The translations under genes and the position numbers were made by a program. A stretch of 64,000 bases of DNA, taken from Sialis fuliginosa (Eukaryota > Arthropoda > Insecta > Megaloptera > Sialidae). Shown here one piece after another: positions 58,701 through 64,000 of the stretch. Positions within the stretch are counted from its first letter, which is position 1. Each line of letters starts with the position of its first letter. The stretch lies in assembly GCA_961205875.1 (NCBI GenBank), contig OY540821.1, forward strand, positions 16,120,001 to 16,184,000, in the 5' to 3' direction. Under the pieces are notes generated by a model that saw only the letters and a list, made by a program, of their open reading frames with translations, ran no database searches and was not told where the DNA came from.

Positions 58701-58937
58701 TTACTAGCTTGCAAGCACTCTCAAATGAGGTATCAAACATATATGACAGTTCTCTTGGAGTTTATTGAAGACTTTGACAAGTTTCGCGCTCGCAACACCA
58801 ACGGTATTAAAACAGTGGTGATATTATGAATATTATTTTGTACGGTCAAAGTCGCCAACTGTGTTACAATTAGTTGAAATATTACTGCTCTAAATTCCAT
58901 AGATACTAATACAGAATTAATACCCCATTTGCGAGCT
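58701..58937. repeat. ACTAGCTTGCAAGC foldback, copy 2
   Basis: ACTAGCTTGCAAGCACTCTC and GAGGTATCAAACATATATGA match the left arm at 12124; the right end has AATACCCCATTTGCGAGCTC in inverse. Confidence 0.55.
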
Positions 58938-59336
58938 CCTTTATAATACCGGAAATTACAATTATGATGAAGATGTGTGATTTGGTATAATTTGAAATCC
59001 ATATATTATATTAACAATACCCATTACTTTAAATATATACCCAACTTTTCTGCAACTATGATTTTATTTAAAGTCCCCAGTGTATGTAACTTTCATAATT
59101 TTATTTACAGTGTACTTAAAAACAGGCCCATAAGATTCTATCTTAGGGCTTTATTTATATTATTTTTCAAATTCTACTTTCATACCTAAAATAAAAATAC
59201 AAAATAAAAATGAAAATAGACCAAATATTTGTTCGTTAGTTGCAAAAAAGTATAACAATTTTAATTAGTAATAATACAAGGTCGATCTTTTAATAAAACA
59301 TTTTATATCAATCAAAAAATTCCAGATACATATTTA

Positions 59337-59405
59337 TATGAAGTTTTTTGCTTAAAATAATATTCTCGGCATACTTTTTTACACTAGTTGTAAATCAACC
59401 TGTAT
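59337..59405. repeat. Right-arm relic of the CAGGGTGATTCAG MITE
   Basis: ATATGAAGTTTTTTGCTTAA...AACCTGTATA resembles the right arm of 55719-56361. Confidence 0.45.
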
Positions 59406-59508
59406 ATCTATTTTTTATCACGGCTCAATTTACGTTTTTTTAACCAAATAACCCCATAAATACATTTCAAATAATTTTAAGAGAGACCTTAGTATGAAAC
59501 TACATAAC

Positions 59509-59789
59509 CAGTGGCGTAGATAGGGGGGGGGGATTAATTATATTTTTTTAAACTTGTCTAGTATGAAGAAAATAGTACAAGTAAATAGGGAAAATTTGGT
59601 AAATTAAGACTACCAAAAAAAAAGGTAATTTTCAATTTTGTATGACCTTTTTTTTAGTAATAAGAAGATAAGTAAATACAGTTTATATGATCAAAAAAAA
59701 AAGGTAATTCAATTCAAAATTACAAATTTTTTATTTCGCAGCCATTATTTCAAATCCCCCCCCATCGTAAAAAGCTATCTACGCCACTG
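59509..59789. mobile_element. CAGTGGCGTAG hAT-type MITE with perfect 8-bp TSD
   Basis: CAGTGGCGTAGATAGGGGGG...GCTATCTACGCCACTG, flanked by TACATAAC at 59501-59508 and 59790-59797. 281 bp; same family as 18275 and 52888. Confidence 0.92.
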
Positions 59790-59797
59790 TACATAAC

Positions 59798-60773
59798 ATT
59801 CATTAATGTGTGAATTTTTACGTAAAAATGTATATAGCCTTAATTATAATATGATTGGGCAGGTGTCATATAAAAAGGAATCAACCCAAACTGTTTGTAA
59901 AATTATCTTCTCTTGTAATTTGGAATAGAAAAGATCAACCTAATATAATAAATTAAAATATTGTTAGAATTTGTTGATACTTTGAGTATGGTACTGTCTA
60001 ATCAATAATTTATATTTTATAATATATATTATTAATATAAATTTACACTGCCGTAGATTTTTTTTTATTTTTTATTTACTCAAAAAAATCTCGGAGTAAA
60101 AATTAAAAAAAAAGAGTAAAATAAAAATTCAAAGACTTTTAAACGAATATTTATTTATTTAAGCTACGATATTGATGATAAATTAAAGAAAAGTTATTCT
60201 TTGAAAGTAACATTAATTTTAGAAGAAATGTACAATATTTTTAGTATGATTTTTATATAGAAGTCCCATAATATTTAAACGTAAAAAAAAATATAATTTT
60301 TGAGTTTTTTTTCTTTCAACGTATTTAGTTTTTAATACAACAGTCATAAATTTTATCATAATAAAATAATTTTTTACCCACTATAAAAAATTTAATTTTG
60401 TACATTATCTCTAAAATTAACAACACGTGAAGAAAAAACTATTCTGTTAAATTTTAAATGACAATAGTATTAAATTATGTATTTTTTAGTAACTGTTATT
60501 ATTAAAGTATTTATTATAATAATACTGATTAGTTATATATACGATTATTTTTGAGAATTTAATCAGTATTAAATATGCTATTTAGAATAAAAATATACTT
60601 ATATGTTGTATTTACTTTGATTCACTTTTTTATTATTGCTACCCATTTTAAACACTTGTATTCTAGTTAAATTAGAGTATATCTCGTATAAAACTAGATT
60701 AAATTTAATAATGAAGTTATATGCTTTCAATCAAGAGAAGTATTTTATACTGTAAATGAAACGTTATTCAAAT
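59798..60773. other. AT-rich intergenic stretch
   Basis: No gene or repeat family recognised; several T/A homopolymer runs. Confidence 0.55.
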
Positions 60774-60870
60774 GCAATGATCAGCTTATATAGAATACAC
60801 CCGTTATGTATTTGCACAGAGGTTAAGCAGTATCTAGCGAAGACAAGTGTTGGATGGGTGACCCGGCTGG
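60774..60870 (+). pseudogene. 5S rRNA-derived segment (pseudogene or SINE head)
   Basis: Aligns by eye along most of 5S rRNA: GCAATGATCA at the start, GAATACACCCGTT (5S GAATACATCGGTT), GAGGTTAAGCAG (box A region), and GTGTTGGATGGGTGACCC (box C region, 5S TTGGATGGGTGACC). The middle is diverged and the last 20 or so bases of 5S are replaced by a TTATT-rich run. It may keep an internal pol III promoter. It could be a lone 5S pseudogene or the head of a 5S-derived SINE; the tail does not decide. Confidence 0.65.
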
Positions 60871-61072
60871 ATTTATTTTATTATTATTATTGGGGATCGT
60901 TAATATGTATAGGTATTCGTAGTTGTACATTGAACTTTGTGATTCGAACTAAACTTTAAAGAATTTGTACTGGCGCCGCGGCGTGGGAAGAAATATTTGT
61001 GAAGGTCGCGGCGCTTAAAATAATAAACTAATTAAGTAAAAAATTCCACAAAAATTCACAATAGAGGGAGGG

Positions 61073-61518
61073 GCGCCGGAGACACGCGCCCATCGTGAGA
61101 AGCACCGGCGCTTCTATCGTAGCACCGCAATGAATGTATACAGGGAAAATCATAAGGAATGCCGGGCGCCCATAGCGTGGGAAAATTCACTATGTTGATC
61201 TCAATACACCTACAACACATAGGGTTTCTAGGATGCGCCTGGAGACACACGACCTCGTGGGAAGCACCGGCGCTTCTATCGTAGCATCGCAATGAATGTA
61301 TACAGGGAAAATCATAAGGAATGCCGGGCGCCCATAGCGTGGGAAAATTCACTATGTTGATCTCAATACACCTACAACATAGGGTTTCTAGCATGCGCCG
61401 GGAGACACGCGACTTCGTGGGAAGCACCGGCGCTTCTATTGTAGCATCGCAATGAATGTATGCAGGGACAACCATGAGGAATGCCGGGCGGCCTATAGCG
61501 TGGGAAAATTCACTGTGA
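61073..61518 (+). repeat. GC-rich tandem repeat, 160-162 bp unit, 2.75 copies
   Basis: Units start at 61073, 61235 and 61395 with GCGCCGGGAGACACGCGAC-type sequence, continue AAGCACCGGCGCTTCTATCG, GCAATGAATGTATACAGGG, ATGCCGGGCGCCCATAGCGT, and end with ATAGGGTTTCTAG. The third unit stops after TGGGAAAATTCACTGTGA. AGCACCGGCGCTT is a short palindrome in every unit. A related GCGCCGCGGCGTGGGAAG word occurs at 60974. The long minus-strand open frame 61056-61475 is a product of the repeat. Confidence 0.92.
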
Positions 61519-62069
61519 CTGTTAATATAAATAAAATATGAAAATAAAAAAAATAAAAATCATTTGGCTATTGATAATAATTTTTTTTTAATTTATTTAA
61601 GGCAGAACCGGACTGGCCCAACCCTTTCAATTTTAAAGGGCATTTTTTTCTCAGTGAACTAATTCGATGCAAGAAAATACATTATAGAACACATTTCTTT
61701 GTATTGACCTCAGTAGCGTAGTAACGGGGACGACGACGACGACCCCCCCCCTCCCAGAAATATTCAGTGGTCTAAAAAAACGTATGTTTTGAGAAAACAT
61801 CAGTTCAAAATACTTTCAAAAAATTTAACTCATGTGTATTTACCCCCTCGCAACCCAAGGGTTCAGTATTCAAATCACAAGATGCTATGTTTTATTTTAT
61901 TTTTTTATTATACACAATACAATAAAAAGTATTTTAACAATAAATAATCAATAGGTGCTTCAATAATACATAGTATGTATGTCTCAACAATGACGCCATG
62001 TAATAAGTACCTATATAATAATATTTATAAATAAAAGGTAAGTGATTTTCAATTATACAATATTTTATA

Positions 62070-62190
62070 ACCTGTGTAGATAAACAGGTAACAAATAACT
62101 AATTAAGAGCATCTATGTAGATAAATAGATGTTATAAATTCAGTAAGTGAACAAACATGTATGTTATACCTGTGTAGATAAACAGGTATA
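62070..62190. repeat. Cluster of three hairpins with a common GTAGATAA loop
   Basis: Stem-loops at 62070-62089 (ACCTGT/ACAGGT), 62110-62131 (CATCTAT/ATAGATG) and 62165-62190 (TATACCTGT/ACAGGTATA), each with loop GTAGATAA. The middle stem differs from the others at two base pairs, both changed on both sides. Spacing between loops is about 41 and 57 bp. Confidence 0.8.
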
Positions 62191-62228
62191 CAAATTAACA
62201 AATACTAAACAACTATGTGTGACAAAAA

Positions 62229-62417
62229 AAAATTTGATTTAGTCGGAATGGCATCTGAAACAAATATTAAAATTAGAAGGTACATGTGGTGCCATCTACC
62301 AAAAACAGCTTGAACGAACATCTTTGTTAAAGTTTGTCCCGCTAAATGGTGCCACATGTACCTACTATTAAATTTCAATAAATTTTTCAGATGCCATTTC
62401 GACTAAGTCAAATTTTT
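62229..62417. repeat. 189-bp foldback
   Basis: AATTTGATTTAGTCGGAATG, GCATCTGAAA and GGTACATGTGGTGCCAT on the left mirror ATGGTGCCACATGTACC, TTTCAGATGCCATTTCGA and CTAAGTCAAATTTTT on the right; about 30-bp loop. It ends about 15 bp before the large palindrome. Confidence 0.85.
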
Positions 62418-62429
62418 TGTCGAGTTAGA

Positions 62430-64000
62430 GCAGCTATCGTATGTATACGACCACTCTGATTTCAAAAATACACATTAAAAGTTTCGTTCGGATCGATAAA
62501 ACTGTTTTTTATCAACATTTGTCTAAAAAATTTGCTTGAAATTTTTAACAAATGAAGGAAATTTAATCTTGTGTAATATATGATATCAGCGTGTCCTTTT
62601 GCATATGATGGCGTGTATAATATTTTCAAATTAAAAAAGGGTGTATCAATTAAAGTACTGAAAAACATACCCTTATTGAATTTTAAAGAAATAGACACGC
62701 CATCGTATGTATTATAACACGCTGATAACATAAATGATAATAGATTTTAAATCAATTCACTGGTTCAAAATTTGATGAAATTTTTTAAGACAAAAGTTGA
62801 TAAAAAACCGTGTTATCGATCCGAGCGCAACTTTTTATGGGCATATTTGGAATCAGGGTGCCCTAATACATACGATAGCGTCTCTAACTCGCCAAAAAAA
62901 AAAATTCCCCAAAAAGAAACAAGGCTATAGTATGGCTTAAAAAACAGTCGAAAAACACTTTTTTCGATTTTCAAATAATTAGATACGTTATCGCATGTAA
63001 AGGGATACGCTAATTCGACAATTTTTATCTGTTGTGAAATTCATCAAAGGGTTCAAAAGTTACAGCCATTTTACGACGAAAAATTGATAAAAAACAGTGA
63101 TTGCGATCCGAGCGGAATTTTTTATCAATATTTTTGGAATCACCATGCTGTTATACATCCGATAGCGTGCCTAACTCGAAAAAAAAAATTTTAATCTGAT
63201 GACGGCACCTTCGCCATGGTGAAGGTGCCGCCGTGTTACGTCATCAGATAAAAAATTTTTTTGTCGAGTTAGGCACACTATCGGATGTATAACAGCATGG
63301 TGATTCCAAAAATGTTGATAAAAAGTTCCGCTCGAATCTCTCTTACAGTTTTTTATCAATTTTTCGTCGTAAAATGGCTGTAACTTTTGAACCCTTTGAT
63401 GAATTTCTCAACTGATAAAAATTGTCGAATTAGCGTATCCCTTTACATGCGATAACGTATCTAATTATTTGAAAATCGAAAAAAGTGTTTTTCGGGTGTT
63501 TTTTAAGCCATACTATAGCCTTGCTTCTTTTTTGGGAAAAAAAATTTTCTGGCGAGTTAGAGACGCTATCGTATGTATTAGAGCCCCCTGATTCCAAATA
63601 TGCCCATAAAAAGTTGCGCTCGGATCGATAACATGGTTTTTTATCAAGTTTTGTCTTAAAAAATTTCATCAAATTTTGAACCAGTGAATTGATTTAAAAT
63701 CTATTATCATTTATGTTATCAGCGTGACATATAACATACGATGGCGTGTTAATTATTTTCAAATTCAATAAGGATGTGTTTTTCAGTACTTTAATTGATA
63801 CACCCATTTTGAATTTTAAAATATTATGCACGCCATCATATGTAAAAGGACACACTGATATCATATATAACACCAGATTAAAATGCCTTTGTTTGTTAAA
63901 AATTTCAAGCAAATTTTTTAGACAAATGTTGATAAAAAACAGTTTCATCGATCCGAGCGAAACTTTTTATATACATTTTTGGACTCAGGATGCCCTAATA
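62430..64000. repeat. Very large nested palindrome, right arm cut by window end
   Basis: The two arms mirror each other around 63222 for at least 780 bp each. Check words: GCATATTTGG at 62841-62850 against CCAAATATGC from 63594; CTGATGACG at 63196 against CGTCATCAG ending 63247. The centre is itself a GC-rich hairpin (CGGCACCTTC...GAAGGTGCCG). Each arm contains a smaller palindrome (about 62580-62730 and its mirror 63715-63865; ATCAGCGTGTCC against ACACGCTGAT) and three copies of a module with CTATCGTATGTAT and CGCTCGGATCGAT words. Open frames in it mirror each other and show no protein features. Confidence 0.93.

Noticed and set aside
61056-61475. 139-codon minus-strand open frame in the GC-rich array
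   Set aside because: The protein repeats itself with the 160-bp DNA unit and is Cys/Pro-rich without domain features; it is a by-product of the tandem repeat.
62070-62190. CRISPR-like array
   Set aside because: Only three short inverted repeats with unequal spacing in a eukaryotic genome; no spacers or cas genes.
62462-63948. Several minus-strand open frames of 60-90 codons
   Set aside because: They fall in the palindrome arms, are not conserved between mirrored copies beyond the DNA symmetry, and have no recognisable features.

Overview
The window is AT-rich animal DNA from a large, repeat-laden genome. It is most likely an insect: the one gene has a codon-level match to the insect-type SLC16 family, GT-AG introns with short pyrimidine tracts, and the surrounding repeats are of the kinds common in insects (TACAGGG-ended MITEs, CAGTGGCGTAG hAT derivatives, GTCTGTCTGTCCGTCCG modules). 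The order cannot be fixed from sequence alone. No bacterial operons, CRISPR array, tRNA or intact transposase were seen.

Gene content: a single plus-strand protein gene spans about 44 kb. It is a monocarboxylate-transporter-like (SLC16/MFS) gene in eight coding exons: 11276-11590, 13038-13272, 49327-49495, 50284-50448, 51544-51703, 52500-52863, 53888-54025 and 54936-55612. All seven junctions keep frame and have GT/AG ends, giving a 740-residue product with a 138-residue N-terminal tail, 12 predicted membrane segments, and a C-terminal cytosolic tail of about 190 residues. Intron 2 alone is 36 kb. A GC-richer patch at 9725-9960 is the best candidate promoter and leader, and an AATAAA at 56511 followed by GT-rich sequence is the best candidate poly(A) site.

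Everything else is repeat or featureless AT-rich sequence. 1-9700 (upstream) holds hAT, Tc1-like and other MITE-like copies. Intron 2 (13273-49326) is a dense mosaic: a family of about 460 bp with AGGTACTGGCACCAG ends (10 copies in the window), a TTAA-flanked family (2 copies), a TA-flanked CAGTCACCTGCA family (2 copies plus a relic), a PIF/Harbinger-like element, an element with perfect 30-bp inverted ends, an 830-bp foldback, and tandem duplications. Introns 5-7 and the probable 3' UTR each carry inserted elements very close to exons. Downstream, 60774-61518 has a 5S-rRNA-derived segment followed by a GC-rich 160-bp tandem repeat, then a cluster of three small hairpins, a foldback, and from about 62430 a very large nested palindrome that runs off the window end.

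The most unusual material is the nested palindrome (axis near 63222), which shares a core with the foldback at 23690-24525, and the three hairpins at 62070-62190 whose stems differ by paired changes. These are sequence observations; function is untested.
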